The position numbers and the translations under genes were made by a program. The notes under the pieces are model-generated. The model searched no databases. It worked only from the letters and a program-made list of their open reading frames with translations, and was not told the DNA's origin. Of a stretch of 64,000 nt of DNA, positions 38,896 through 48,664 are shown one piece after another. Position 1 is the first letter of the stretch. Every line of letters begins with the position of its first letter. The stretch is from Pseudoduganella ginsengisoli (GTDB taxonomy: Bacteria > Pseudomonadota > Gammaproteobacteria > Burkholderiales > Burkholderiaceae_D). The DNA lies in NCBI RefSeq assembly GCF_009720865.1, contig NZ_WNLA01000003.1:248001-312000 (forward strand), in the 5' to 3' direction.

Positions 38896-38981
38896 CCCTT
38901 CGCTGGCATTATCCAGATCAGGTTCGGAGGGTATTTCTCACCCGCTGCCGCGCACAAATGTGCACGGCGCAGGACCCCTAG
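38896..38981 (-). ncRNA. TPP riboswitch (THI element) in the thiC leader
   Basis: Read on the minus strand: GGGGTCCTG at the 5' side, GGGTGAGAAATACCC (the CUGAGA-like THI box with its pairing arms), CCGAACCTGATCTGG and ATAATGCCAGCGAAGGGA. These are the conserved P2-P5 elements of the thiamine pyrophosphate aptamer. It lies about 95 bases upstream of thiC and should lower expression of the thi operon when TPP is plentiful. The switching helix was not worked out. Confidence 0.93.
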
Positions 38982-39062
38982 CGTTTGCCGCGCAAAGTGC
39001 GCGAGCGGGCCGATTATACATGGCCCGCCCGTGCGCGGCACATATTAATTACAAGCTAACGA

Positions 39063-40601
39063 TTATGGCGTTTGCGGCTTATAGGTGACGTTCAGCGTAT
39101 AGGTCGATGCGGTGTACCCGTTCAACAACACATACATGTCGCCATTGGCCGTCACGTTGATCGAGCACGATTCCGTCGCGGTGGAGCCGTCGGATTTGCA
39201 GTCATACGTGGTGGTGGTCGGCGCCGTGGTCTTGCGCGCATACAGGTCGACGTCGCCGGTACCGGTGGTCGATGCCTTGAACGTGCCCAGCGTGGCCTTG
39301 AACGGGCCGAAGGTTTTCTTCTGGCCCGACGTCAGCGAACCCGAGAAGGTTTCCACCTTGTCAGGAATCGCCGTGCCGGGGCCGTCGCTGCCCAGCTCCA
39401 TGGCAAAGGTCAGGCCCAGGCGCGCGAATTTCAGTGCGTGGTCAGCCTGGCTGCCCATGTTGGCGTACGTATCGTTGGCCGTATGGATGTATGGGTTATC
39501 TTGCGTGAACGACGTTTCAAACGGCATCGACGACCAGTAGCCCTGCCCCGTCCACGACGCGTGGTCTGAGCAGCCATAGCCGCACTTGTCGTAGCCGATG
39601 GTCAAGGTTGGCTGGTACGTCTGGATCAGTTTCACGACGAAGTCGTTTTGCGCACTGTCCGTATAGTCGGTGTACATGTAGATGTCATTGGCCGACCCTT
39701 TGTAGTTGGTCATGTCCAGCTGCATGACACCCACCACATTGACGCTGTTATTCTTGTGCCACGTGGCGATGTCCTGCGAGCCGCGCAAGCCCACTTCTTC
39801 CGCCGCATAGCCCATGAACTTGATGGTGCGGCGCGGCTTGTAGTTGGCAGCCAGCATCACGCGTAGTGCTTCCGTCAGGCTGGCGACACCGGACGCATCG
39901 TCATCGGCGCCTGGCGCACGCGTGGTTTCCGTGGTGCCGTTGGTGTTGATGGAATCCAGGTGGGCGCCCAGCACCACGACTTCGGAAGCGTTGTCCGTGC
40001 CATTGATGGTGAGGATCACGGATTTTTGCGGATAGCCGGTGTGGGTGAATTGCGTGACCGTGATGTCGCTGCGGCCCGCCGCCATCGTCGTCCACTTATT
40101 CTTCAGCCAGTCCGACGCATTCACGCCAGCCGTCGTCGTGTAATAGCGGTTGGTGAACGCCGACATGTCGGTGATGGTCTGTGCGATATTCGATGCCTGC
40201 AACTGCGGCACCAGCGGCGTGATGGCGCTCTGGTTGTCGAGCGCATACGATGGCCGGACCAGTACCGGCGCCAGCGTGGCGTTTTGCGTCTTTGGCGACA
40301 AGGTGGCCAAGCCTTCCGCTTCGCTCCGGTGCATCATGAAGCCGCCGCAGCGCTTCAATTCATTGTGCACGGCAGCCGACAGTTTCAGCATTTGCTGTTC
40401 GTCGACTTCGACCAGGTGTACTTTCTCTTGCGCCGTCAGCGAACGGCTTTCACGCGCAATGGCTTGCGGCGCGGCTTTCTTCAACTGCGCGTAGGCGGCA
40501 TCGCCTACGGTGATCCAGAAGGTCTTTTGCTGGGCCTGTGCGGCGCCTGCCGCGCCAGCCAGCAAGCTTGCAGCCAACAACGTGGTGAAGCGAACTGCCA
40601 T
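39063..40601 (-). CDS. Secreted M28 zinc aminopeptidase with PPC domain
   Basis: 512 residues. Signal peptide MAVRFTTLLAASLLAGAAGAAQA, then a prosequence (~25-110), an M28 catalytic domain with the zinc ligands GAHLDS (His), GADDDASG (Asp), AAEEVGL (catalytic Glu-Glu), MQLDMTNYKG (Asp) and SDHASW (His), and a C-terminal PPC beta domain (~410-505, ETFSGSLTSGQKKTFGPF, TYTLNVTYKPQTP) that is often removed on maturation. It resembles the Vibrio/Aeromonas leucyl aminopeptidase and should be extracellular. RBS AAGGAG precedes ATG 40601. It borders the A+T-rich cassette. Confidence 0.92.
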   Translation of the reverse strand: MAVRFTTLLAASLLAGAAGAAQAQQKTFWITVGDAAYAQLKKAAPQAIARESRSLTAQEKVHLVEVDEQQMLKLSAAVHNELKRCGGFMMHRSEAEGLATLSPKTQNATLAPVLVRPSYALDNQSAITPLVPQLQASNIAQTITDMSAFTNRYYTTTAGVNASDWLKNKWTTMAAGRSDITVTQFTHTGYPQKSVILTINGTDNASEVVVLGAHLDSINTNGTTETTRAPGADDDASGVASLTEALRVMLAANYKPRRTIKFMGYAAEEVGLRGSQDIATWHKNNSVNVVGVMQLDMTNYKGSANDIYMYTDYTDSAQNDFVVKLIQTYQPTLTIGYDKCGYGCSDHASWTGQGYWSSMPFETSFTQDNPYIHTANDTYANMGSQADHALKFARLGLTFAMELGSDGPGTAIPDKVETFSGSLTSGQKKTFGPFKATLGTFKASTTGTGDVDLYARKTTAPTTTTYDCKSDGSTATESCSINVTANGDMYVLLNGYTASTYTLNVTYKPQTP

Positions 40602-40790
40602 GTCTGTCTCCTTGGTTGTCTCAGTACCGGTTGTACGAGCAGCCAAAGGTAGACAGATGCGGCAGGCGAGTCAAAAAAATTGCAAAAATAGACACACAAT
40701 TAAAATATGTTATAGGTTTAACAGTGGGAGTACCTCATGCCAATATTCCCTCTATCGCCGCCTGATTCAAATTAAGGTTGATGTTGACGG

Positions 40791-42218
40791 CTATTTCCGA
40801 TATCCCTCCGAAGGGCATGGTTCATCCTCCTTGAAGTAGGGAGCAATGTATTCTCCGTATAGGGTATGTACATTACCTTTAGAAGTAATTGAAACAGCTC
40901 GCCGTATATTACAATCAGCTTGCAATGCACGTTTCGCCAGAGCATTGAGATCTTCCGTTGTTTGCTGGTGGCTAGTCGTTATTTTCTTCAATGCATCTTG
41001 TATTGCCTTTAAGTCCATCTCCGTAGACCATTTGATTCCCGACATAGTATTGCTAAATACCGTGGCTGCTGCGGAAAGGGTTTCACTGGACTGCTTCAAT
41101 TGCCGGGTCTCCGTAACAAGGTTATCGGTAGCCGACTTTAGAGAAGAAGCATAAGTTTCCCACGCTGCCCCCGGCTCTAACTTCACCGGACTCAGAGGTA
41201 TCGGCTCGTCCAACTTTACAGTCAATGGCGATGGCATTGTCACGTGTTCGTCTCCGCGCCAAATACGGTTATCTTGCTGATTATTAATATTTTTCTGATT
41301 CGATGCCTGTGGCGCCACGATTTCAGCGTGGCGCACGGTGTTTCCACCGCCACCGCCATTGCCCGCCAGTGCGGCCCCTACCGACGCGGCCCCCACCAGC
41401 GTAGCCGCCCCCACAGCCAGTGCTGGCAACGTCCCCTTTTCTTTTAAAGCCGAGAAAATCTCACCGAAGCTCTTCCCACCTTCAACCGATATTTTCATGC
41501 ACTTAGCCAAGGTATACATCAGATATAAGCCACAGTATGAAAAGGCCACAACCAAGCCAATGATGATCGCCTTATAGAGGTAGTAGATTGATGACTTTTC
41601 ATCCACAAATGTTTCCACAAAGCCGTGCTTAGGGGGAGGATTCGCGTTACCTGAGTCCTGCTTTTTCTCCGACGTCATCGCGGCGTTGTGGAGTTTAGCC
41701 AAGGCCGGCGGTTTCTCGGACTCCTTCGGTGCATCTTCATCCAGCTTGTCGATGTGCGCTATCACGGCATCGATATCCGGTGTTAACGACACATGTAATT
41801 TATTGATTGCAACCTTTGCCTTGTCTAAGCGATCTAGTTTCTCACGAAATAACTTCTCCCGCTCCGATTCCGGGAGTGCAGGAGTCTTTTTCGCCCCGCC
41901 TGCAGGCTTCTCTCTATCAGGATCGCTTTTAACGTCGGCAAACTCTAGCCACGCGTCCGTCTCTTGACGCTTCAACTCCAATGAACTCTCATAGGCTGCC
42001 TTGCGCTCACTAATAATATGGGCTAATTCATCCATCGCGATTTGCCGACGCACCTCCAGCCTTTTACTTAACAGTTCAGGCTTGGTGTCGATTCTAAGCT
42101 GATCCAATTGCCAAATACAAAGTGCCGCAACTAGCATCATGGCCAATGCAAGTAACGGACTCAACCACTTCCAATATCCCGATGCAAAATCAGGCGGCAG
42201 AAGAATGCGCGAAAGCAT
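40791..42218 (-). CDS. Membrane protein of unknown function, A+T-richer cassette
   Basis: 475 residues, no family recognised. N-terminal helix (~18-36, WLSPLLALAMMLVAALCIW); a Glu/Lys-rich coiled coil (~50-150); a second helix (~215-240, AIIIGLVVAFSYCGLYLMYTL); a third hydrophobic Gly/Ala stretch (~265-295, LPALAVGAATLVGAASVGA) ending in GNGGGGGN; then an Asn/Gln-rich segment (QASNQKNINNQQDN) and a C-terminal coiled coil (LVTETRQLKQSSETL) with final YFKEDEPCPSEGYRK. Base composition and codons (AGA, ATA, TTA) differ from neighbours, suggesting transfer. It faces away from the two-gene operon at 42510, with 291 bases between. Confidence 0.75.
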   Translation of the reverse strand: MLSRILLPPDFASGYWKWLSPLLALAMMLVAALCIWQLDQLRIDTKPELLSKRLEVRRQIAMDELAHIISERKAAYESSLELKRQETDAWLEFADVKSDPDREKPAGGAKKTPALPESEREKLFREKLDRLDKAKVAINKLHVSLTPDIDAVIAHIDKLDEDAPKESEKPPALAKLHNAAMTSEKKQDSGNANPPPKHGFVETFVDEKSSIYYLYKAIIIGLVVAFSYCGLYLMYTLAKCMKISVEGGKSFGEIFSALKEKGTLPALAVGAATLVGAASVGAALAGNGGGGGNTVRHAEIVAPQASNQKNINNQQDNRIWRGDEHVTMPSPLTVKLDEPIPLSPVKLEPGAAWETYASSLKSATDNLVTETRQLKQSSETLSAAATVFSNTMSGIKWSTEMDLKAIQDALKKITTSHQQTTEDLNALAKRALQADCNIRRAVSITSKGNVHTLYGEYIAPYFKEDEPCPSEGYRK

Positions 42219-42509
42219 ATTCCCTCCCTTTCTCTGATAGAGAAAAGTAATATACCAAAATGTGAATATTTCAAAAAAGTAAAACCAATCTTAAAAAAAC
42301 CAACCTGGCTGATCTCTCAGATGAGATAGTCAGAACTATTATCGTCAATTTTCTCGCGAAGATTCTCGCCAATCTTCACACCATGCCTTCTCGTGAACCG
42401 AGTAATTGAGGCCGAGGTAGTATGCAGAGTGCGCTGAGTGAGAATGTGTGAGTTTTAATAGGTGTTTGGCGGCGCATACTCATAAGATATTCCAACCGCC
42501 GGAGGATAT
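42219..42509. promoter_or_regulatory. A+T-rich divergent intergenic region
   Basis: 291 bases between the 475-residue membrane gene (minus) and the 42510 operon (plus), rich in A/T runs. It should hold both promoters; no single -10/-35 pair is convincing. ATCTC-TCAGAT-GAGAT makes a small dyad around 42334-42349. GGAGG at 42501-42505 is the RBS for the plus-strand operon. Confidence 0.5.
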
Positions 42510-43106
42510 ATGGACCCTGCAACGCCAAACACCGATGCAACGGCGCCCCCCTCCTGCCTGCTAGCCGACTGCCGCCTTATGTTGCGATATGCGCGTAGCA
42601 ACGCCATCGCCATTCCTTCCGAAGTGACAGCGATGATCGCTGCGCTTGATCGCGTACTGATTGCGCTCGGCGAACCACCTGTCGCCGACCTTGATCCAGG
42701 CATAGTGGCCCAACTCCGCAAAAGGGATTTGCCAAGTAATGAACTGAACGACATGACGCTCGTGGCAATTAAGCCTCGGGACAGCAGTAGCGGTACAAAG
42801 TGGCTGCAACTGGAAGAAGCCATCCTGGAGATACATGAAGAACTGTCTCGCGCAATCGCCCCCACCACTGCGCTCACTTTGCGCGTATCAGAACCGCCCC
42901 CTGGGAGACACCGTGCATTCGGCGGTATGCCCATGATGGTGAAAAGCGCGGCAGCGCTTTCGTTCGTATTCGCATTATTGTTCGTAATTACAGCCGCCAT
43001 TACAGCTAAGCATCAGCTCACAGAAACAACGATTTCTAAGACAGCAACCGTTGGCGGCATACCTCCCGTTGCTGCACACCCCATCCGTCCGGAGAGCAGA
43101 CAATGA
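42510..43106 (+). CDS. Single-helix membrane protein of unknown function
   Basis: 198 residues. A soluble N-terminal part (~1-140; helices ALDRVLIALGE, EEAILEIHEELSRA) is followed by one strong transmembrane helix (~150-168, AAALSFVFALLFVITAAI) and a short Pro/Thr-rich tail. No motif of a known family is seen. RBS GGAGG at 42501. The stop overlaps the next gene start (ATGA). It shares the lower G+C of the cassette. Confidence 0.7.
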   Translation: MDPATPNTDATAPPSCLLADCRLMLRYARSNAIAIPSEVTAMIAALDRVLIALGEPPVADLDPGIVAQLRKRDLPSNELNDMTLVAIKPRDSSSGTKWLQLEEAILEIHEELSRAIAPTTALTLRVSEPPPGRHRAFGGMPMMVKSAAALSFVFALLFVITAAITAKHQLTETTISKTATVGGIPPVAAHPIRPESRQ

Positions 43107-43597
43107 ACTACTCTGATTACGTGCCGATGCTAAATATCTTTGCCGGGGCTGGTTTAGGCGCCTCATTTTATATCCTGCTGCGGACCCAGCCCTATCTTGA
43201 AAATCGTTCATATGACCCAAAGTACAACGCCGCTTATTTTTCCCGCTTCGTAACCGGGCTGATCGCAGGTGTGATACTCGCGTCGGCATTGCGGCCGGTA
43301 CTTGTACAATCAGGCGGTACTGTAGCGACGCTAGGTGCTGGCATTCTCGCAATACTCGGTGGCTATTCCGCAGAAGCTGTGGAATTGATTCTGCAACGGC
43401 TGGTAGAAGTAATACTCGCCACCATACGTGGTGATGGAAGTGCACAGGTGCAGGCCAAGGCTTCGGCCGCGGAACGGGAGAAACTCGCCAAGGTGGACGA
43501 CGGTGCCGCGAATGTATTGGCAGCGGACACCCTTGAGCAAGCAAAAGCCGAGGCACGTAAGCTTCGCGATAGCGTACGCCGCGATGTCAAACCGTAG
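43103..43597 (+). CDS. Small membrane protein with cytoplasmic-type coiled tail, unknown function
   Basis: 164 residues. Two or three transmembrane stretches (~12-27 NIFAGAGLGASFYILL; ~45-65 RFVTGLIAGVILASAL; ~72-88 VATLGAGILAILGG), then EAVELILQRLVEVI and a charged Ala/Glu/Lys-rich helix to the C terminus. Its ATG overlaps the upstream stop by four bases, so it is coupled to the single-helix protein. No family recognised. Confidence 0.7.
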   Translation: MNYSDYVPMLNIFAGAGLGASFYILLRTQPYLENRSYDPKYNAAYFSRFVTGLIAGVILASALRPVLVQSGGTVATLGAGILAILGGYSAEAVELILQRLVEVILATIRGDGSAQVQAKASAAEREKLAKVDDGAANVLAADTLEQAKAEARKLRDSVRRDVKP

Positions 43598-43813
43598 CAC
43601 CACTTACCTGAAGAGGCATGTCATCCCACAGTTCTAGAAGATGAATGTGACGGGAAGGCGACTTGTCAGTTCAGGTCTTGGCCGGTATGGCTGCAGGAGT
43701 TCAGCCGAACAGCATAAACTCCATGCAGCCGTGGATAGCTTCGATCACTTGTGCCTTGTTTCTCGTGCCTTCGCTAAAGTGCGCCACGCCCATCTTTGCT
43801 GACATTCCAAATG

Positions 43814-45319
43814 TCACCCCCACGGTGTGTAATCGCAGCCATGATCGATCTTGCCCACCACCTGCACCTGGTTTTCATGGCTTTCGCTGAAATTCACCAG
43901 CACGTTGGCGCGGTCTTCACCGTGGTCCAGCACATCGATCCAGTATTTGAGGCCGGCTTCCTCGCCATCGCGATGCAGCACATTGTTGTACAGGTGTGCA
44001 ACAAACGATGCGTTCGACGAGTGCTCGCCATACCGCTTGATGAATTCATCGCTGTTGATGAAGTTGCGCGCCAGATCGCGCAGCGTCATGTCGTGGTCCA
44101 GCGCCTTGATCCAGTAACCTAGGCCCGGCTTATCGGGATCGCGGTCAAACGCGGCGCAATACATACGCCATGCTTTACCGGCATTGCCGTCAATGTCATA
44201 CGCCACAGATGCATCCGAGAATTGCAAGCGCTCGACATTCGTCAGCACATCCGTTCCGCCGTCGCCCACCACCGTCAATTGATTGCCCGTCTGCGTCACC
44301 GTATATTGCGATTTGGTTCCGCTGAACACGACGGTATCCGTGCCGACGCCACCATCAACGCGGTGGGAGCCGGACAGTATCGTGATGGTGTCGTTGCCGG
44401 CGCCTGCCAGCACGTCAAGCTTGCCGCCGCCACCGGCCACGGAAATTTTGTCGTCGCCGGCGCCGGAGGCAATCAAGACCGCATGCGGCAGCACGGCCGG
44501 CAAATCCACTTTAATGGTGTCGTCGCCGGACAAGGCGCCATGCACGAGACCCAGCATGTCATCGAGCTGGCCGCTGTTGAACATGACGCCCAGGCCGCTG
44601 GCGCGCACATAGCTGCCGTCGCGGAATTCCACATCCAGCGATGTGGCTTTGCCATCGAGCGTTACGTCGGAGACGGGCGGCTTCAGCGAGATATCCGGCC
44701 GGCCGGCGCCACCGTCCATCGCATCAGGATGGGCCTCGGCATCCGGATTGCCCGACAAGTTGAAGCGGCCCTCCAGGGTGGCCGACGTGAGGAATTTATC
44801 GGCCGCCACCTTCAGCGTGCTGAAGGTGCCATGCAGTTGCCCGTCCGCGCCGACCGTCAAGCGGCCCTCCAGCTCCGCACTGACATTGCCGTACACGGGG
44901 TCATAATCGGCCGACGTGGTGGCATATAGCGTATGGATCTTGATCGTGTCCATTGCCGCCGCTGTGGCATCCACGCTGAACGATGGCGCCGTCGTGAAAC
45001 TGAAGTCGAACTTGCCGGTTGTTTCAATTGCCACCGCACCGGGCGACGTCAACTTCATGCCGGTAGCGCTGGCAACGCCATGCGCGGCATCCAATGCCAC
45101 GCCGGTATATTCCTGCACCACGCCGTTGGGATACGTAATTTTGACTGTATTGTTGACCAAGGTGGCGGCCGTGAATTTTGCGCTATCGCCGGGCAAGCTT
45201 GCAACGGCAGCCTTCATTGCATCCAATGCCGCATCCAGCGCGCCATCGTCATGCGCCAACCCATCCAGCGCAGCGCTGTCCATCACTGCCTGGGAAACCT
45301 TGACATCGATCTTAGCCAT
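43814..45319 (-). CDS. Secreted RTX-like protein with DUF4214 domain
   Basis: 501 residues. No N-terminal signal peptide. Residues ~260-330 contain RTX-like glycine/aspartate turns (GAGDDKISVAGGGG, AGAGNDTITIL, DGGVGTDTVVF), then a beta unit YTVTQTGNQLTVVGDGG...VERLQFSDAS leading into DUF4214 (~375-490, GKAWRMYCAAFDRDPD, YNNVLHRDGEEAGLKYW). C-terminal DUF4214 regions after RTX motifs are typical of type I secreted proteins; the secretion ABC/MFP genes are not in the window. The stop lies in a GACATT-AATGTC hairpin. An upstream inverted repeat may control it. Confidence 0.85.
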   Translation of the reverse strand: MAKIDVKVSQAVMDSAALDGLAHDDGALDAALDAMKAAVASLPGDSAKFTAATLVNNTVKITYPNGVVQEYTGVALDAAHGVASATGMKLTSPGAVAIETTGKFDFSFTTAPSFSVDATAAAMDTIKIHTLYATTSADYDPVYGNVSAELEGRLTVGADGQLHGTFSTLKVAADKFLTSATLEGRFNLSGNPDAEAHPDAMDGGAGRPDISLKPPVSDVTLDGKATSLDVEFRDGSYVRASGLGVMFNSGQLDDMLGLVHGALSGDDTIKVDLPAVLPHAVLIASGAGDDKISVAGGGGKLDVLAGAGNDTITILSGSHRVDGGVGTDTVVFSGTKSQYTVTQTGNQLTVVGDGGTDVLTNVERLQFSDASVAYDIDGNAGKAWRMYCAAFDRDPDKPGLGYWIKALDHDMTLRDLARNFINSDEFIKRYGEHSSNASFVAHLYNNVLHRDGEEAGLKYWIDVLDHGEDRANVLVNFSESHENQVQVVGKIDHGCDYTPWG

Positions 45320-45424
45320 GTTTGCCTCCGATTATTGTTAGCAGCGGGAGTCGTATTTCCAAAAAGCAAACCTTGAAAATATGATTTCATTATATGAAAG
45401 CACCCCAATCGAACAGGCCCGCAC

Positions 45425-45468
45425 TCATCAGTTCTTACACTTGCTTACAACTGATGAATTCGCTTACA
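45425..45468. promoter_or_regulatory. Inverted repeat with three CTTACA direct repeats upstream of the RTX gene
   Basis: TCATCAGTT (45425-45433) pairs with AACTGATGA (45449-45457). CTTACA starts at 45434, 45444 and 45463, spaced about one and two DNA turns. It lies ~105 bases before the RTX gene start (minus strand) and ~150 bases before valS. A regulator site is plausible, unproven. Confidence 0.45.
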
Positions 45469-45561
45469 GGAAGTGAAATATTTTATTTTTAATAACATTA
45501 TACCCAGAAAAAAAATTGTGCACTGCGGCGGCAGCAACATGCACTGGCGCGATTGCACCCT

Positions 45562-45567
45562 TATAAT
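45562..45567 (+). promoter_or_regulatory. Candidate -10 box for valS
   Basis: TATAAT, 33 bases before the valS ATG. No good -35 stands 17 bases upstream. Confidence 0.5.
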
Positions 45568-45600
45568 GGTCGTTTTCGCATATAACTCACGCCCAACATC

Positions 45601-48405
45601 ATGGAATTAGCCAAGTCTTTCGAGCCTGCCAATATTGAACAGTTCTGGCGCAGCGAGTGGGAAAAGCGCGGTTACTTTGCCGCTTCCCTCGACCTGTCGA
45701 AACCGTCCTTCAGCATCCAGCTGCCGCCACCGAACGTGACGGGTACGCTGCACATGGGGCACGCGTTCAACCAGACCATCATGGACGGCCTGACCCGCTA
45801 CCACCGCATGCTGGGCCACAACACGGCCTGGATCCCGGGCACCGACCACGCCGGTATCGCCACGCAAATCGTCGTGGAACGCCAGCTGGACGCGCAAAAA
45901 ATTTCGCGCCACGACCTGGGCCGCGAGAAGTTCGTGGAAAAAGTGTGGGAGTGGAAAGAGAAATCCGGTTCCACCATCACGGGCCAGATGCGCCGCATGG
46001 GCACGTCCCCGGACTGGGCCCGCGAATACTTCACGATGGACGAGCCGCGCTCGAAAATCGTGTCGGACGTGTTCGTGCGCCTGTATGAACAAGGCTTGAT
46101 TTACCGCGGCAAGCGCCTGGTCAACTGGGACCCGGTGCTGGGCACGGCAGTGTCGGACCTGGAAGTCGTGTCGGAAGAAGAAGATGGCTCGATGTGGTAC
46201 ATCAAGTACCCGCTGGCTGACGGCAGCGGCCACCTGACCGTGGCGACGACCCGTCCTGAAACCATGCTGGGTGACGTGGCCGTGGCCGTGGACCCGACCG
46301 ACGAGCGCTACACGGCGCTGGTGGGCAAGATGCTGAAGCTGCCGCTGTGCGACCGTGAAATTCCGATCATTGCCGACTCGTACGTCGACAAGGCATTCGG
46401 TACCGGCTGCGTGAAAATCACGCCGGCGCATGACCTGAACGATTACGCCGTTGGCCAGCGCCACAACCTGCCGATGCTGACCATCATGACCCTGGAAGCC
46501 AAGATCGCGGACAACGCGCCAGCTGCTTACGTGGGCCTGGACCGCTACGCCGCCCGCAAGCAAATCGTGGCCGACCTCGATGCACAGGGCTTGCTGGAAC
46601 AAGTCAAACCGCACAAACTGATGGTGCCGCGCGGTGACCGTACCGGCGTCGTCATTGAGCCGATGCTGACGGACCAGTGGTTTGTCGCCATGAGCAAGCC
46701 GGCGCCGGAAGGCACGTACTTCCCGGGCAAATCCATCGCTGAAGTGGCGCTGGAAAAAGTCGCCAATGGCGAAATCAAATTCGTGCCGGAAAACTGGTCG
46801 ACCACGTACAACCAGTGGCTGAACAATATCCAGGACTGGTGCATTTCCCGCCAGCTGTGGTGGGGCCACCAGATTCCAGCCTGGTACGACGAGCAGGGCA
46901 ATGTATTCGTGGCCAAGACGGAAGAAGAAGCGCAAGCCAAGGCGGCTGCCGCCGGTTCGACCGGCGCGCTGACGCGCGACAACGACGTGCTGGATACGTG
47001 GTTCTCGTCCGCGCTGGTGCCGTTCTCGACCCTGGGCTGGCCGGAACAGACGCCGGAACTGTCGGCCTTCCTGCCATCGAACGTGCTGGTGACGGGCTTT
47101 GACATCATCTTCTTCTGGGTCGCGCGCATGGTCATGATGACGGCGCACTTCACGGGCAAGGTGCCGTTCAACACCGTGTATGTGCACGGCCTGGTGCGCG
47201 ATTCGCAGGGCCAGAAAATGTCCAAGTCCAAGGGCAACACGCTGGACCCGATCGACTTGATCGATGGTATCGGCGTCGATGCGCTGGTGGAAAAACGCAC
47301 CACCGGCCTGATGAATCCGAAGGCGGCGGAAAAGATCGAGAAAGCCACCCGTAAAGAGTTCCCTGAAGGGATCGCTGCTTACGGCACGGATGCCGTGCGC
47401 TTCACGATGGCGTCGTATGCATCGCTGGGCCGCAACATCAACTTCGACCTGGGCCGCTGCGAGGGTTACCGCAACTTCGGCAACAAGCTGTGGAATGCGA
47501 CCCGCTTCGTCATCATGAACACGGAAGGCAAGGATTGCTCGGCTCCGGCCAGCGATGCCGATCTGTCGCAAGCGGACAAGTGGATCATCTCGCTGCTGCA
47601 AAAAACCGAACTGGAAGTGGCGAAGGGTTTCGAAGACTACCGCTTCGACAATATCGCCAGCGCGATCTACAAGTTCGTGTGGGACGAGTACTGTGACTGG
47701 TATCTGGAACTGGCCAAGGTACAGGTGCAGAACGGCACGGAAGCGCAGCAGCGCGCCACCCGCCACACCTTGCTGCGCGTGCTGGAAGTCGTGCTGCGCC
47801 TGGCGCACCCGATCATTCCATTCATCACGGAAGAACTGTGGCAAACCGTGGCGCCACTAGCCGGCAAAGGCGATACGGCAGGTAAATCGATCATGACGCA
47901 GCCTTACCCTATCGCTGTGGAAGCCAACATCAATGAAGCGGCGGAAGCCTGGATGGGCGAACTGAAAGCGCTGACCGACGCGACGCGTAATCTGCGCGGT
48001 GAAATGAAGCTGGCGCCATCGCTGCGCGTGCCGCTGATCGTGGAAGCCTCCGGTGCGGACAAGGAGCGCATGGCAGTCTTTGCGCCATATATCCAGGCGC
48101 TGGGCAAGCTGTCGGATGTGTCGATTGTCGACACGCTGCCGGAAACTACGGCGGCCGTGTCGGTGGTGGGTACGACCAAGCTGATGCTGAAAGTCGAAAT
48201 CGACGTGAAAGCGGAACGCGAGCGCCTGTCGAAGGAAATCGCCCGTCTGGAAGGCGAGATTGCCAAGGCGTCGGGCAAGCTGTCGTCGGAATCGTTTGTC
48301 GCGCGTGCACCGGCTGCCGTGGTGGCGCAAGAAAAAGAACGTGTCGCGACGTTCGGCGCCACGCTGGCGAAGATGCAGGAGCAATTAGCGAAGCTGCCAG
48401 CGTAA
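45601..48405 (+). CDS. valS: Valyl-tRNA synthetase
   Basis: 934 residues, class Ia synthetase charging tRNA-Val. HIGH-type motif [14 protein letters not shown] (~42), editing domain with [29 protein letters not shown] (~540), anticodon domain and a C-terminal coiled-coil arm ([20 protein letters not shown]) that binds the tRNA. Complete at both ends; followed by a terminator. No competing valS is seen. Confidence 0.98.
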   Translation: MELAKSFEPANIEQFWRSEWEKRGYFAASLDLSKPSFSIQLPPPNVTGTLHMGHAFNQTIMDGLTRYHRMLGHNTAWIPGTDHAGIATQIVVERQLDAQKISRHDLGREKFVEKVWEWKEKSGSTITGQMRRMGTSPDWAREYFTMDEPRSKIVSDVFVRLYEQGLIYRGKRLVNWDPVLGTAVSDLEVVSEEEDGSMWYIKYPLADGSGHLTVATTRPETMLGDVAVAVDPTDERYTALVGKMLKLPLCDREIPIIADSYVDKAFGTGCVKITPAHDLNDYAVGQRHNLPMLTIMTLEAKIADNAPAAYVGLDRYAARKQIVADLDAQGLLEQVKPHKLMVPRGDRTGVVIEPMLTDQWFVAMSKPAPEGTYFPGKSIAEVALEKVANGEIKFVPENWSTTYNQWLNNIQDWCISRQLWWGHQIPAWYDEQGNVFVAKTEEEAQAKAAAAGSTGALTRDNDVLDTWFSSALVPFSTLGWPEQTPELSAFLPSNVLVTGFDIIFFWVARMVMMTAHFTGKVPFNTVYVHGLVRDSQGQKMSKSKGNTLDPIDLIDGIGVDALVEKRTTGLMNPKAAEKIEKATRKEFPEGIAAYGTDAVRFTMASYASLGRNINFDLGRCEGYRNFGNKLWNATRFVIMNTEGKDCSAPASDADLSQADKWIISLLQKTELEVAKGFEDYRFDNIASAIYKFVWDEYCDWYLELAKVQVQNGTEAQQRATRHTLLRVLEVVLRLAHPIIPFITEELWQTVAPLAGKGDTAGKSIMTQPYPIAVEANINEAAEAWMGELKALTDATRNLRGEMKLAPSLRVPLIVEASGADKERMAVFAPYIQALGKLSDVSIVDTLPETTAAVSVVGTTKLMLKVEIDVKAERERLSKEIARLEGEIAKASGKLSSESFVARAPAAVVAQEKERVATFGATLAKMQEQLAKLPA

Positions 48406-48422
48406 TCCGCGTCAACTCCCAG

Positions 48423-48446
48423 AAAGCCGGCCATCGCGCCGGCTTT
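48423..48446 (+). terminator. Terminator after valS
   Basis: AAAGCCGGC (48423-48431) pairs with GCCGGCTTT (48438-48446) around a six-base loop, followed by ATTCATTT. Confidence 0.85.
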
Positions 48447-48474
48447 ATTCATTTCGGGGCCTGCCCCTAAAAGC

Positions 48475-48545
48475 ACTATCGTTCGCTGCGAATCCAATAG
48501 TTGCAAATCCCATCGGTGCCTGGCACCTTTTGTACTATCGTTCGC
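48475..48545. repeat. GGTGCCTGGCACC repeat flanked by 12-bp direct repeats
   Basis: ACTATCGTTCGC occurs at 48475-48486 and again at 48534-48545. Between them lies a 47-base segment with TTGCAAATCCCATCGGTGCC (from 48501) then TGGCACC, a third relative of the repeats at 28904. The direct repeats look like a target duplication or a local tandem duplication. Confidence 0.65.
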
Positions 48546-48664
48546 ATTGAGGTTGATAGCAATGCGACACACCGAGTGCACCCTCTAATTAGGTCTATGA
48601 AATAGCACGACCGTTTTGCTACACTGGCTGGATAACACCAACAACCCTCTTTGGAGACACTCTC

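Noticed and set aside
43620..43635. 16-base match between this site and the 3' end of ruvB (51440)
   Set aside because: A 16-base match is near chance level for a window of this size and no longer homology surrounds it, so it is not taken as an island attachment site.
43663..43890. A 75-codon open frame after the cassette
   Set aside because: It runs into the 3' end of the RTX gene on the other strand, lacks an RBS and has no domain.
45607..47844. A 745-codon open frame antisense to valS
   Set aside because: It is a G+C-driven shadow of a conserved synthetase gene with intact HIGH and KMSKS motifs; the antisense product has no recognisable domain.
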